A stretch of 64,000 bases of DNA from Ordospora colligata OC4 (taxonomy: Eukaryota; Microsporidia; Ordosporidae): assembly GCF_000803265.1 (NCBI RefSeq), contig NW_014575399.1, forward strand, positions 62,001-126,000, in the 5' to 3' direction. The notes under the pieces are model-generated. The model saw nothing but the letters and a program-made list of their open reading frames with translations, did no database searches and had not been told where the DNA came from. A program made the translations under genes and the position numbers. Positions 17,304-27,005 of this stretch are shown piece by piece (the first letter of the stretch is position 1; each line of letters starts with the position of its first letter).

Positions 17304-18152
17304 ATGGAGGAATGCCTGGTACAAGCAGCTATGAGAGCTCGCTCAGAAATTGCATTTGAGTGCAATATCAAAGACGCATGCATACAGCCTTACTGCAAAG
17401 TGCTTGATACCGATGCGATTGAGGCATTTACATTGGAAAAGTTCAAGACACTCATGATATTATGCATGAAAGAAGAAAAGGACTTTGTTATTGCAATGGT
17501 GACAACGAGGGATCCGTCTACTGACAACCCATTCTACAGTTATTATTCTGCAATAGATCTGAATAACTTTCTTTTCTGTGTGGAAGGTGGATATCTGATG
17601 AACAGGATGGGTGTTAAGAATCCAGCAAACAACCTGAGTATTACAGAAAAGGTTTTATATTATAGAATATTGCATAAAGAGTTGTTGGGGATATGGAAAG
17701 ATTATTGCTCAAGATATGATCGAGATTCTGTTGCAAAAGATCATGAGATAGTGTACATCAAGGCAGAGTATTTTGCATACTATGAAGACTTTCTGTTTGA
17801 CTCATCTGTGAGACAGTACTTCTCTTCTAATTCTGATGGAAACGAATGTTTCACACATGGATTCAGTTCGACTGGAGACTCATTAACAATTGTTGATGAC
17901 CAACTTGAGAATTATCATGATGACAAGTTCAGCCTGAAGATCATTTTATACACCAACATGGGCACAATCCTTGCGATATTCACAATATGCATGCTTGTTG
18001 GAAGTAGAGAGGTCCTGATGACTGTACTTGCACCACTCCTACTCACAATGTTCTTCTCAGTTATCTTCCTTGTTCTTTATGTCTTACTATTTGAGACGCC
18101 AGAGTGCCTTGAATCAATCCTAAATCTTGGGAAGCGCTGTCTTTCTGAATAG
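17304..18152 (+). CDS. Two-TM membrane protein, paralogue of the gene at 9782
   Basis: This 282-residue protein shares with the gene at 9782-10849 the blocks IEAFTLEKFKTLMILC, AMVTTRDPS, AIDLNNFLF and NRMGVKNPANNLSI. It also shares EYFAYYEDFLFDSSVRQYF and two C-terminal membrane helices (about 212-265). It lacks the long Ser-rich linker of the other copy. The C-terminus after the last helix is short and charged. The function is unknown. The pair lies in opposite orientations about 6.5 kb apart. Confidence 0.7.
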   Translation: MEECLVQAAMRARSEIAFECNIKDACIQPYCKVLDTDAIEAFTLEKFKTLMILCMKEEKDFVIAMVTTRDPSTDNPFYSYYSAIDLNNFLFCVEGGYLMNRMGVKNPANNLSITEKVLYYRILHKELLGIWKDYCSRYDRDSVAKDHEIVYIKAEYFAYYEDFLFDSSVRQYFSSNSDGNECFTHGFSSTGDSLTIVDDQLENYHDDKFSLKIILYTNMGTILAIFTICMLVGSREVLMTVLAPLLLTMFFSVIFLVLYVLLFETPECLESILNLGKRCLSE

Positions 18153-18219
18153 AATAATAATTATTAAAAGTTTAGAAATATAACTGTAATCATTTATTTT
18201 CATATACTGTTTGCAGCAA

Positions 18220-18624
18220 TTATTGCTTTTTCTTGTTCTTCTTCTTCCTGACTAAGTTGAGCTTGTTCTCGACATACAGTCCGTTCTGGACAATGCCTTT
18301 CGGTGCTTTGTAATGTGCTTGACCAGTTCCTGACTGCTTCTGTATGCCCTTTCTTGTCTCCATGATTGTAGCGCTCAGTCCCTCAACAACAAACCTCTTT
18401 CCATACTTCTTATTGATGCGAAACCTTCCTGGCTTCATAAAGTCTCTTGGATGCATGCTTCCTGGCTCAGACACATGCTCAATATCAAGCTTACACAGAG
18501 CACTTTTTATTTCCTGCCATTTAGGTGCAGGAACACAAACATCAATTCCATACTTCCTGCCTTCTGATACTGACTTTGTGCTATCGATGTATATCGGATA
18601 CAAGCAGAAATGACTACGATCCAT
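18220..18624 (-). CDS. SEC65: Signal recognition particle subunit SRP19
   Basis: This 134-residue protein binds SRP RNA and helps load SRP54. It has the family start LYPIYIDSTKSVSEGRKYGID, the PGRFRINKKYGKRFV segment that contacts RNA, and a Lys-rich tail (KKKNKKKQ). The ATG at 18624 follows GGCCCCCTCCACAA, with an AATTTTTT run 15 bases further up, like other translation-related genes here. Confidence 0.9.
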   Translation of the reverse strand: MDRSHFCLYPIYIDSTKSVSEGRKYGIDVCVPAPKWQEIKSALCKLDIEHVSEPGSMHPRDFMKPGRFRINKKYGKRFVVEGLSATIMETRKGIQKQSGTGQAHYKAPKGIVQNGLYVENKLNLVRKKKNKKKQ

Positions 18625-18885
18625 TTGTGGAGGGGGCCTAATACAAAAAATTATCTGTACCGTTTATGCGCTTGTATACATTCACTTAATGTTTAATACA
18701 TTTTTTCATATTCTCGGTTAATATCTACTGTATCACATATTCTCACTTCATTCTTAATCCATTTTATGTGATGATGCAAGCATTTACTGATGATTTGCAA
18801 TGCATTCAGGCATTTGAATGTATCACTATGCATTACAACCACTCCACAAGCAACATAAAGCTCCTTTGTTTACACATACCCTGTA

Positions 18886-20199
18886 ATGTTTCCAGGATCG
18901 CTGCAACTATTCCCGGACTCACTACCGCTTCCAGTATACATGATGATTAATGGATCACTGCTTGCACTTGCCGCTCTACTCAGTGTCTTTTATGCGCAGG
19001 AATATCATACAAGAATTACAAGGTTCTTCATTATGAAAACAGAAAACACGTTCATGCGGGCACTAATACTGTGCCTACTGAACAGCATGCCAAAGATAGT
19101 GTTGTTGGCCAGCCTGCATAGCGCATCCTCACTCAGTATCTTCTCATCTGTTCTTTCAGGCAGCACTCAGCTATCAGTTGCAATCACCCTTGCAATTGTA
19201 CTGCTTTCTGCAAAGTCTAACTTTGTTGTGCACCACATGAGCTTCTATAAGGACATCTTCTTTATGGAAGCATCGCACTTACTCCTGCTGATCATGCTAT
19301 CAAATGCATCAGCATCAAGCTTCATCCCGTTCATGTCGCTATGCGTATTTGCAATATTTCTGACAAATACCATCACAATACCATCATACATTTCACAGGT
19401 ACCGAGCAACAGCGTATCCTCAAGGACATTTGCATTAGATGATATACCACATACAACAGGAAGAGCATTGACATATCCGCTGAGGCTTGTGTTTGATGCG
19501 TTGCTACTCAATCATTCATATATGCCACACGAGGTAGCAAAGAAAAAGCCATATGCTGCTATCTTCTCACCTACAATCAACATGATGATTGTACTGTCGT
19601 ACTTCGGAATGCATTTCGAATACACAACGATCCTCGCGCTCATGATATGTGCACTTCTGTTTGGATCGTTGCTGTACACCTTTGTAAAGAAGAGGATTAT
19701 GAGTAATGCATTGTATGTGTATTCATTTGCTGCTGCAACAGCTCTGTTTTCTGTAATAATGGTAGGAACAAGCAGCATGATTAAGAATATAGCAGAGGTA
19801 TCAGGCGTTGGAAGCCAGCTTTTGTCTGGGACGCTTCTTTCCATGCTTGCAAACATTGTTGAGATTGTCACGTGTATGCATTATGCAAGATCAAGCATGC
19901 CTGAAATGGCATCCTGCTCTGTGATGTACTCACCAGTATTCAATTCCCTTCTGTTCCTACCTCTGATTAAAATTGCACTGGGTAGAGACACACTGTATGC
20001 AGGCATTCAAAACATCGCAAATGCACCATTCGTGTACTTCTCGTATGTATTCATTCTTGCAGAGATTAAGGTGTTATTTGTGAACTACCTACTGAGACAC
20101 CAGAAGCTCACAAAGGATCTTGGATACACATTGATTGTCGTGTATTTGTTGTTCATTGCAGGCTTTGCAGTGGAAGGCAAGACACACCTTTGTAAATAG
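18886..20199 (+). CDS. Polytopic membrane protein, possibly a divergent cation/Ca2+ exchanger
   Basis: This 437-residue protein has about ten or eleven membrane helices arranged as two halves around a loop at about 170-220. The second half has SGTLLSMLANIVEIVTC, which is positioned like the alpha-2 repeat of CaCA-family exchangers. The corresponding place in the first half reads LLNSMPKIVLL, where the usual acidic residue is replaced by Lys. The family call therefore rests on topology and weak motifs. The ATG follows TACCCTGTA. It could be another multipass transporter. Confidence 0.5.
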   Translation: MFPGSLQLFPDSLPLPVYMMINGSLLALAALLSVFYAQEYHTRITRFFIMKTENTFMRALILCLLNSMPKIVLLASLHSASSLSIFSSVLSGSTQLSVAITLAIVLLSAKSNFVVHHMSFYKDIFFMEASHLLLLIMLSNASASSFIPFMSLCVFAIFLTNTITIPSYISQVPSNSVSSRTFALDDIPHTTGRALTYPLRLVFDALLLNHSYMPHEVAKKKPYAAIFSPTINMMIVLSYFGMHFEYTTILALMICALLFGSLLYTFVKKRIMSNALYVYSFAAATALFSVIMVGTSSMIKNIAEVSGVGSQLLSGTLLSMLANIVEIVTCMHYARSSMPEMASCSVMYSPVFNSLLFLPLIKIALGRDTLYAGIQNIANAPFVYFSYVFILAEIKVLFVNYLLRHQKLTKDLGYTLIVVYLLFIAGFAVEGKTHLCK

Positions 20200-20254
20200 A
20201 TCAAAATTCCTATAAAATGCAAGTGTTAGCATAAAAACTCAAATAAACGTGGAT

Positions 20255-21262
20255 TTAATTCACTGATCGTATTGCAGATGCATCAAACTTGTTGATAAAC
20301 CTCTGTCTTTCTTCAATCTCCTCCTCCGTCATTGCAAGTGCTTCTCTTGGTATCATCAATGGCTCATCAAGAACCGCTTGAACCTCATCAGTATAGAAAA
20401 GCTCCTCAAGATCATCATGTGTAACCATTTTATTAGGCAACATAAATCCATCCATAAGTTCAGAAGCCCTTTCAAATCCTCCAAACAGTTTATCGAGCTT
20501 TTCAAATGCACTCTCAGTCCATATAATCAGTCTGCCCGCCACTCCTCCAGGTGTGAGCTCAACAAGATCGAGTGAATCAATACTCATCTGGTCAACTCCT
20601 CTGATATTTCTGAATGCAAGCAGATCAGACTTCTCTCCATGAATCAGCAGTGCTCCCTTTCTCTGTGTATGTCTTCTGTTCCTCATCTTTCCCTTTCCAG
20701 TCCTAACCTTTCTACTGTTCTCAACTCTGTCCAGCTCATCTTCAATATTCAGTGCACGAAGAACATTCATTGCATCCTTTGTCTTCTTGATCTTTGCTAC
20801 CTCGTCAGATACAATGATCGGCAACATCTTGATGTTCGATATCCTGTGTCCACGTGCCTCAACAAGCCCTGCATGTGCAGATGCTGCAACACCTATTGCC
20901 ATTGCAATCCTCAGTGTATTCTCAACCACCTTCCTTGCCCACCTTCTGTGTGTCTGCGTAGGATGTGCCATTCTTCCCTTTCTGCAAAAATTTGCAAATG
21001 CTCCCTGGCCTGCTCGTCTTGTACCAGATCCCTTGACTCTTGGCACACGTGCAACAGCCCTTCCTGTTCCCCAAGACTCTGCAGAGTGTTGCTTTCCTGC
21101 TATCTTTGACACCGAATACGGCTGCCTGCTCTTCATCCTGTAGAGCGCATGTGTCTTCAACACAAGGTCGTGTCTTATTGGTATTGAAAACACCTCGGGC
21201 AACTCCATGGTTTTCTTCACTGTTACTCCATCGGTCTCATAACAGTTGATGCGCTGCTTCAT
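20255..21262 (-). CDS. RPL4: 60S ribosomal protein L4 (uL4)
   Basis: This 335-residue large-subunit protein lines the exit tunnel. It contains SRQPYSVSKIAGKQHSAESW, GTGRAVARVPRVKGSGTRRAGQGAF, GHRISNIKMLPIIV, GKGKMRNRRHTQRKG and APGG-like TPGGVAGRLIIWTESAFEKLD. The C-terminus is shorter than in yeast. I place the start at the ATG at 21262 (MKQRINCYE), after GGGCTTGAA. The longer frame to 21301 adds 13 residues with no counterpart in the family. Confidence 0.96.
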   Translation of the reverse strand: MKQRINCYETDGVTVKKTMELPEVFSIPIRHDLVLKTHALYRMKSRQPYSVSKIAGKQHSAESWGTGRAVARVPRVKGSGTRRAGQGAFANFCRKGRMAHPTQTHRRWARKVVENTLRIAMAIGVAASAHAGLVEARGHRISNIKMLPIIVSDEVAKIKKTKDAMNVLRALNIEDELDRVENSRKVRTGKGKMRNRRHTQRKGALLIHGEKSDLLAFRNIRGVDQMSIDSLDLVELTPGGVAGRLIIWTESAFEKLDKLFGGFERASELMDGFMLPNKMVTHDDLEELFYTDEVQAVLDEPLMIPREALAMTEEEIEERQRFINKFDASAIRSVN

Positions 21263-21454
21263 TTCAAGCCCTTCGATTGCGCAATTTTTTAAACTTTGCA
21301 AAATGGATCAGGCTGTACCTATAAGGGCTTAGATTCTATAGGTGTGAGCAATGTAAGTAATGCATTATGCAGTCATGCTTGTAAGATAACAAGACATGCA
21401 CAGTTGTACAGGAGTGATCATGCATTTAATGCAACAGAAGTAAATCCCCTCATA

Positions 21455-23794
21455 ATGAGCTATGACAGATGGATGTGTGGGGAGGACGAGTGGCTGAACG
21501 TAAGACGATCAAGAAGAAGATCGACTCCAAAGGGATCTCAGAGAGCCATGAAGGCACGTGAATTGATATCAATTGCAAACAACATGTATGTGAGAAACGA
21601 GTTGGGCAAATGCATTCAAATACTCAAAGAGGCAATCTGCCTATGTCCAAAGAATCCACGCCCATACTTTACTCTAGGACTGATATTTGAGGAACAGAAA
21701 GAATACCCAAAGGCATACTACTGTTTCCTTGTTGCAGCACATTTGCAAAAGAACAATTATGGGCTTTGGAGAAAGCTTTACGAGTACTCCCGACGCCTTG
21801 GATATGAAAAAGAACGGATATACTTTATTGAAGTGCTGCAGAAGAAGGGAAATATGAGAGAAATGGTTCTTGAGAAGATGCAGCTGTATGGTGAAGATAG
21901 GTTCAAGGAGCTGTGCTGCAGAATTGAGCTGTTTGAGTTTGATGGAGCAGATGACCAGATTTTTGAGCTAATTAAGCAGTCTGCCACGCATAAAGCAAAG
22001 TTGGGGAGATTGGCAAAAAAGCTTCAGACATATCTTTTGAATGCTGGCAGTCGTTGCTCAGATTATTATGTAATCCAACTGATTCTTCTGAAATATGATG
22101 CACTGGATACGGCGGATATGAACATGCTGTTTGAAAAGCATGTAAGTACAAGAGCAATTGCTCTTGATGCAAAGCTCCGAGTGATTGGAATTATTGCGAA
22201 CTTGGAGGATGAAAAGAGTAACGAATACTGTAAAGATCTCTGGGAATTTCTTGATGACGAGGAGGTGTGGACAGAACAGATTGAGCTATGCATGCTGAGA
22301 CATCTGGTAGAAGTACTAGTTGGCAAAGGAATGGTTGATGAAGTGACGAGGCTGTTGAGCAGAGTAAGAAACAAATTTGAGGATCAGAAGGAGTTTGTGT
22401 ACTGGAAGATGGGATGTGTTTTCCATGACTGTGGAAGAGATGAGGAAGCACTTCTATACTACAAGCTTGTACTGGAGATAAATCCAGTGAATGACATGGT
22501 TAAGTCATGTATTCATTCGATATATGTGAAGCAAGGGAATGCAGAGATGGCCAGAAGGTATGAAACGATCAAGCAACTTATTGAGATTGTTGATGGAAAG
22601 AACAAATACGGAGAAGCTTATTCAGTTGAGAAATGCATGGACATGCGTGTGCTGTATGAACTGACGAAAGGATTGAAAGAGGAGCCTGAAAGGTTTATTG
22701 AGAGTAATCAGGTTCTTGTGAATGATTTTCTGAAGAATAAGAGAGTGTATGAGAGAAGGAAGAAGAGTAAGAGTATGATGACAAAGATATGCAAACCAAG
22801 GCGTATAGGAAGGGAAATTGAGCAGAACAAGAAGGAGTCTGAGAGTGTTAGGGTTGATGATGTGCATGAAGGCTTCCGATTGGCTGATCTACATGGGTTA
22901 AACGTTGATGAATGGTTTGATGTTGTGTCAGGTCATATATGCAGTCTTCTGATAGCTGGGCGATTTGAAGAGGCAACAGCAATGGTTTTCAAAGGGCTAG
23001 AAGCACATGTATTTAGATGCAGGAATGATTTGATGATAAAGCTGGTATTTATTGGATTGAAGATCTCACTGGTGCTTGGAGACTTTGGAGACTTTGTAAC
23101 GCTTGTAAGGAGTTTGATATGCCATACAGGCAATTATTCATACACATACCTACTTTTTTACTTCAGTAATTTTTTTATGTTTTTCCATAAGGATGGAGAC
23201 TTCTCGTATTTTCAGAAATATCTGCAGCGCGTGTGTAGACGGAGATTGATGATTAGCAATACAGAGTATTCATCAAGTGATGAGGAGGATATTAACGACG
23301 TGAATGTGGATAAGAAGGAAGAAATAGGCGAAAGAGAATGTTTGAGAAGGAACGTGGTTGGAGTGACGCACTTTTTGTTTCTGAATTCATTAGTTCCGAA
23401 TTTACTGCAGGCAAAGACTGTAGAGATGGTTTCATCGATTGAAAGGGAGAGTAGTCCATCAGAAAGTATTATTCTTGCATCGATGTTCCTGATGCACTCG
23501 AAGTCCAGACGTGTAAGTGACAGGAATATGTTTGTGAAGAAAGGTGTTGCGATCCTAAAGGATTTGAGGGAGAGATGTATTGCGGAAGGAGGAGGAGATG
23601 ATGCATGTATTGCATCATACAATATTGGGAAGGCATATCAGTTTTTTGGATTTCCAGGCCTTGCTGAGCGTTTCTACTTAGAGGCGCTGAATGCATCTGA
23701 TGTTGAGTTGAAACGACTTGCAGAGTTCAACTTGTATCTTATATACAAGAAGAGCAACACAATGCAGGTTTTTAGAGATGCTGTTTGTAGATAG
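21455..23794 (+). CDS. TFC4: TFIIIC TPR subunit TFC4 (tau131, GTF3C3)
   Basis: This 779-residue protein is built of TPR-type helical pairs. The N-terminal array begins AMKARELISIANNMYVRNELGKCIQ and continues with PYFTLGLIFEEQKEYPKAYYCF, as in TFC4. The C-terminus has the family segment SYNIGKAYQFFGFPGLAERFYLEAL. Mid-protein there is a basic/charged linker at about 450-490. TFC4 bridges tRNA promoters to TFIIIB. The ATG at 21455 follows ATCCCCTCATA. A longer frame from 21296 is not supported. Confidence 0.82.
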   Translation: MSYDRWMCGEDEWLNVRRSRRRSTPKGSQRAMKARELISIANNMYVRNELGKCIQILKEAICLCPKNPRPYFTLGLIFEEQKEYPKAYYCFLVAAHLQKNNYGLWRKLYEYSRRLGYEKERIYFIEVLQKKGNMREMVLEKMQLYGEDRFKELCCRIELFEFDGADDQIFELIKQSATHKAKLGRLAKKLQTYLLNAGSRCSDYYVIQLILLKYDALDTADMNMLFEKHVSTRAIALDAKLRVIGIIANLEDEKSNEYCKDLWEFLDDEEVWTEQIELCMLRHLVEVLVGKGMVDEVTRLLSRVRNKFEDQKEFVYWKMGCVFHDCGRDEEALLYYKLVLEINPVNDMVKSCIHSIYVKQGNAEMARRYETIKQLIEIVDGKNKYGEAYSVEKCMDMRVLYELTKGLKEEPERFIESNQVLVNDFLKNKRVYERRKKSKSMMTKICKPRRIGREIEQNKKESESVRVDDVHEGFRLADLHGLNVDEWFDVVSGHICSLLIAGRFEEATAMVFKGLEAHVFRCRNDLMIKLVFIGLKISLVLGDFGDFVTLVRSLICHTGNYSYTYLLFYFSNFFMFFHKDGDFSYFQKYLQRVCRRRLMISNTEYSSSDEEDINDVNVDKKEEIGERECLRRNVVGVTHFLFLNSLVPNLLQAKTVEMVSSIERESSPSESIILASMFLMHSKSRRVSDRNMFVKKGVAILKDLRERCIAEGGGDDACIASYNIGKAYQFFGFPGLAERFYLEALNASDVELKRLAEFNLYLIYKKSNTMQVFRDAVCR

Positions 23795-23884
23795 AAGCGA
23801 TTATGGATGAGATGCATGGATGCTGTGAATGTTTTTGTGATATAGATAAAGATGATGCTTGTAATGATTTGTAGCACCCTTAGA

Positions 23885-24664
23885 ATGGGAGATGGGCATA
23901 TACTGAATGTGTGGAAGGACAATCTGCATGTGGAGATGAGAAGGATATCGCAGCTTGTAAGGAGGTACAGATATGTTGGGATGGACACTGAGTTTCCTGG
24001 AGTGGTTGCGAAGCCTGTTGGGAGCTTCAAGTCGCCCTCTTCATTTGTGTATCAGCAGCTGAGGTGTAATGTGGATATTCTGAAGATTATACAGATTGGG
24101 ATTTCGCTAAATGATGAGCAGGGCAACAGGCCGCAGCCAACGAACACGTGGCAATTTAACTTTGAGTTCAACCTTGAGACTGAGATGTACTCGCAGGAGT
24201 CGATAGATCTGCTTATCCAGGCAAGGATAGATTTCAAAGAGCATAAGAGACGGGGAATAGGAGTTGAGGAGTTTGGCGAGACTTTGATGACATCTGGGCT
24301 TGTGTTGAACGAGGATGTAACGTGGATTTCATTTCACTCTGCATTTGATTTTGGATATCTTGTTAAGATCCTGACGTGTAATATGCTACCTGAGAGGGAA
24401 GACGAGTTTTATAGGTTGCTGAATGCGTTTTTTCCGGACTTCTGCGACATAAAGTTTCTAGTACAGAACAGCAAGTATCTGAAAAAGGGTCTGCAGGAGA
24501 TTTCGAACGATCTTGGACTGGTGAGGGAGGGAATTCAGCATCAGGCAGGAAGCGATGCATTACTGACATCGCACGCGTTTTTTAAGGCAAGGGAGACTCT
24601 TTTTAACAAGAGTATTGGGAAAGAGTTTATGTGTAAGCTATTTGGTATTGAAGTAAATAATTAG
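23885..24664 (+). CDS. POP2: CCR4-NOT deadenylase CAF1/POP2
   Basis: This 259-residue DEDD-type 3'-5' exonuclease shortens poly(A) tails. It has VGMDTEFPG (catalytic Asp and Glu), WQFNFEFNL, WISFHSAFDFGYLVK (second Asp region) and HQAGSDALLTSHAFFK (last Asp). Length matches the catalytic core with no N-terminal extension. The ATG at 23885 follows GCACCCTTAGA, so I do not use the upstream ATG at 23852. It is convergent with UBC8. Confidence 0.95.
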   Translation: MGDGHILNVWKDNLHVEMRRISQLVRRYRYVGMDTEFPGVVAKPVGSFKSPSSFVYQQLRCNVDILKIIQIGISLNDEQGNRPQPTNTWQFNFEFNLETEMYSQESIDLLIQARIDFKEHKRRGIGVEEFGETLMTSGLVLNEDVTWISFHSAFDFGYLVKILTCNMLPEREDEFYRLLNAFFPDFCDIKFLVQNSKYLKKGLQEISNDLGLVREGIQHQAGSDALLTSHAFFKARETLFNKSIGKEFMCKLFGIEVNN

Positions 24665-24697
24665 TTGCGTTTACTGAGTTGAAGTTAAGGAGTTTTA

Positions 24698-25213
24698 TTA
24701 TATTTCCATGCTTTCGTCGTCGGTAATGTATGCATGTGGATCTGGGCATGGTATTTCTTTGGTTATTGGGATTGCATATTGCTCGACGTATGTTCGCACA
24801 ACATCGTTGTACTTTTCTCTGTTTGTCAGGTAGAGTGAGCCAGCTTCGCAGTTGAGTGGATCTGAGGGATTTGGATATGTCAGCAACTGTGGAATAAGGA
24901 TATCAACGATGTTGAGCAGGTCATAGATCGGAGACCATATCTGGTTAAGGACGTCGAGGCAGATTGAGCCGCTGACCTCATCGATGTTTGGATGGAAGAT
25001 GCGTGTTTTGAATCCTATTGACGGGCTTTTGAACGGATAGCTGTCTGGAAGCAAGATGTTCACGATGTATTTTGCACCACTGTATAGCGAGTCTGCAGGG
25101 CCGTTGATCAGGACCTCCATCTGTGTTGATTTTCCCTCGATCATCCGGACCTCGTATCTTGCATTGTACAGTTTTTGGATTTCGCTTTTTATCCTTGAGT
25201 TCAGTTTGACCAT
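24698..25213 (-). CDS. UBC8: Ubiquitin-conjugating enzyme UBC8 (UBE2H type)
   Basis: This 171-residue E2 has YPFKSPSIGFKTRIFHPNIDEVSGSICLDV, with the HPN motif and the active-site Cys at about residue 85. The LLTYPNPSDPLNCEAGSLYL region is specific to the UBC8/UBE2H type. The acidic tail (TDDESMEI) also fits. In yeast UBC8 acts with the GID E3 ligase. No CCC motif is evident at its start. Confidence 0.9.
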   Translation of the reverse strand: MVKLNSRIKSEIQKLYNARYEVRMIEGKSTQMEVLINGPADSLYSGAKYIVNILLPDSYPFKSPSIGFKTRIFHPNIDEVSGSICLDVLNQIWSPIYDLLNIVDILIPQLLTYPNPSDPLNCEAGSLYLTNREKYNDVVRTYVEQYAIPITKEIPCPDPHAYITDDESMEI

Positions 25214-25430
25214 GTAGTTTGACTGTGAAGCTTGTTATAATATGTTGGTTTGTTTAAGGTGTTTCATTGTCATTTGTGATTGGTTGTATGAAGTGCCTGA
25301 ATGCATTGCAACAAACATGATGTGATGATGGGGGTGTGTAAACTATGGATGCCACTGTAAGAGATTACTCAGTTAGCCATGCTCATTTCACTCTACACTA
25401 ACAGTCAATAGCTCGATGATTTTTACAATA

Positions 25431-25441
25431 AAAAATTGCCC
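25431..25441 (+). promoter_or_regulatory. A-rich/ATT-CCC start signal of RPS4
   Basis: AAAAATTGCCC lies six bases before the RPS4 start codon. Several translation genes here share an A-tract plus ATT(T) followed by CCC close to the ATG. Confidence 0.55.
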
Positions 25442-25447
25442 TGGGAA

Positions 25448-26254
25448 ATGACGACTGGGCATAAAGATCATTTGAAGCGTTTGGCAGCACCTAAGTCATG
25501 GATGCTGGGAAAGCTTGGAGGAACGTTTGCACTGAAGCCAGCGAGTGGGCCACACAGTGCGAAGATGTGCATACCTCTTGGATATCTGGTGTCTAGGTTT
25601 CTGAAGTATGCAGGCAACAGGAAGGAGTTAAAGATTATTTTGGAGGGTAACAATGTGAAGGTGAACGGAAGAGCCAGGACAGATCCGCACTTTCCTGTTG
25701 GGTTGTTTGATGTGCTTTCTATTGACAAGACTGGTGAGCACTTCCGTGTGTTTTACACTGTGTCTAAGAAGTTCCATCTGCACAAGATAGCATCAAGTGA
25801 AGCAGAGTACCGACTGGCAAAGGTGGTCAAGAAGTACTCGCACTTAAATGTGCCATATGTTGTGTCAAGCTGTGGATTGAACATCAGGTTCTGCGACCCT
25901 GCAATACGGATTGGAGACACAATCAGAATTGATAGCGGAAGTGGGAAGGTTAGTGGATACATAACGCCTGGCGTAGATAAGGTAGTGTATGTGCTGAATG
26001 GAAGGTCTAAGGGATGTGTCGGAGTGGTTAATACGATTAACAAGCATGCAGACATCATAATATACGGAATGACCGACTTTGCAGGACATTCATTTTCATG
26101 TGCAGACAAGAACTGTGTTTTTATTGGGGAGTCACGTGATAACATCTGGATGACGCTGCTGAAGGAGAATGGAATCAAGTACTCTGAGCTTGAGAAGATC
26201 AACATGAGGCTTGGCGAGATGGTCGATGCAGAAGTTGCTGAGAACGAAGAATAA
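25448..26254 (+). CDS. RPS4: 40S ribosomal protein S4 (eS4)
   Basis: This 268-residue protein has the eS4 order of domains: the N-terminal [20 protein letters not shown], an S4 RNA-binding domain with [22 protein letters not shown], the central [17 protein letters not shown] block, and a C-terminal KOW-like part. The ATG at 25448 gives [11 protein letters not shown], which matches the family. The open frame four codons longer is not used. The start follows GCCCTGGGAA. Confidence 0.97.
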   Translation: MTTGHKDHLKRLAAPKSWMLGKLGGTFALKPASGPHSAKMCIPLGYLVSRFLKYAGNRKELKIILEGNNVKVNGRARTDPHFPVGLFDVLSIDKTGEHFRVFYTVSKKFHLHKIASSEAEYRLAKVVKKYSHLNVPYVVSSCGLNIRFCDPAIRIGDTIRIDSGSGKVSGYITPGVDKVVYVLNGRSKGCVGVVNTINKHADIIIYGMTDFAGHSFSCADKNCVFIGESRDNIWMTLLKENGIKYSELEKINMRLGEMVDAEVAENEE

Positions 26255-26312
26255 AACCATTCGTTTACTTATTATATTTGATTTATCTGATGAATATTTG
26301 CTGCTTAATGCA

Positions 26313-27005
26313 TCAGAAAAGAGAGCTTGGGCATTTTGAAGCGATTATGCATTTGTTACACTGTGGACTCCGTGGAAGGCATATTATCTGACCGAATCCA
26401 ACGAGGACTGTGTTGAGTGCCATCCACTCATTCTCAGGTATGATTTCCTGAAGTCTTTTCTGTGTTTCAACTGGTCTTTTGGTGCTTACTAGTCTTATTC
26501 TATTTGAGATTCTATGAACATGTGTATCTACGCTTATTCCCACTGTCTTGTTGTGAACATGAGCCATGTACAAGACGCCCATTTTCATGCCTATGCCTGG
26601 AAGTGCAAGTAGATCGTCCAGTGTATTTGGAAGTCCTGTTTTGGCCAATATCTGTGCGATTTTTTTGATGTACTGTACCTTTTTATTGTGGAAACCAACT
26701 TTCTGGATACAATTGTTGATGTGATTGGTGCTTGTGATGAGTATGTTTTCGAGTGTGAGTCCATTGTATTCTGAAGATTCATTGTGTGTTCCTTCGGGAA
26801 GTGACTGACGTAGTCTTTGCATGGCATTCCATGTTATGCTGTCTTGTGTTTGCGATGATAAAAGAAGTGCAATCAAGACATGCAGTGCTTTTTGCTCGTG
26901 TGAAGTGCATGCAGGAGTTATTGAACATCCCATCAGATCCACAGGTGATATAATGTTTTTTCTATGATGCTTTATTTCGTTGTACAGCTGAACTGGTTCG
27001 TGCAT
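26313..27005 (-). CDS. NTH1: Endonuclease III-like DNA glycosylase/AP lyase
   Basis: This 230-residue base-excision repair enzyme acts on oxidised pyrimidines. It has LLSSQTQD, the helix-hairpin-helix LPGIGMKMGV with catalytic Lys141, VDTHVHR with Asp160, and a C-terminal 4Fe-4S ligand set C209-x6-C216-x2-C219-x5-C225. All key residues are present. The protein is close to the bacterial length, without the long N-terminal extension of many eukaryotes. It is the second HhH glycosylase in the window. Confidence 0.95.
   Translation of the reverse strand: MHEPVQLYNEIKHHRKNIISPVDLMGCSITPACTSHEQKALHVLIALLLSSQTQDSITWNAMQRLRQSLPEGTHNESSEYNGLTLENILITSTNHINNCIQKVGFHNKKVQYIKKIAQILAKTGLPNTLDDLLALPGIGMKMGVLYMAHVHNKTVGISVDTHVHRISNRIRLVSTKRPVETQKRLQEIIPENEWMALNTVLVGFGQIICLPRSPQCNKCIIASKCPSSLF

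Noticed and set aside
18768..18950. 60-codon frame upstream of the exchanger-like gene
   Set aside because: It overlaps the start of the next gene, lacks a start signal and has random composition.
25214..25447. Possible small non-coding RNA upstream of RPS4
   Set aside because: Somewhat less AT-rich than other spacers, but I could fold no convincing tRNA, snRNA or snoRNA with conserved boxes.
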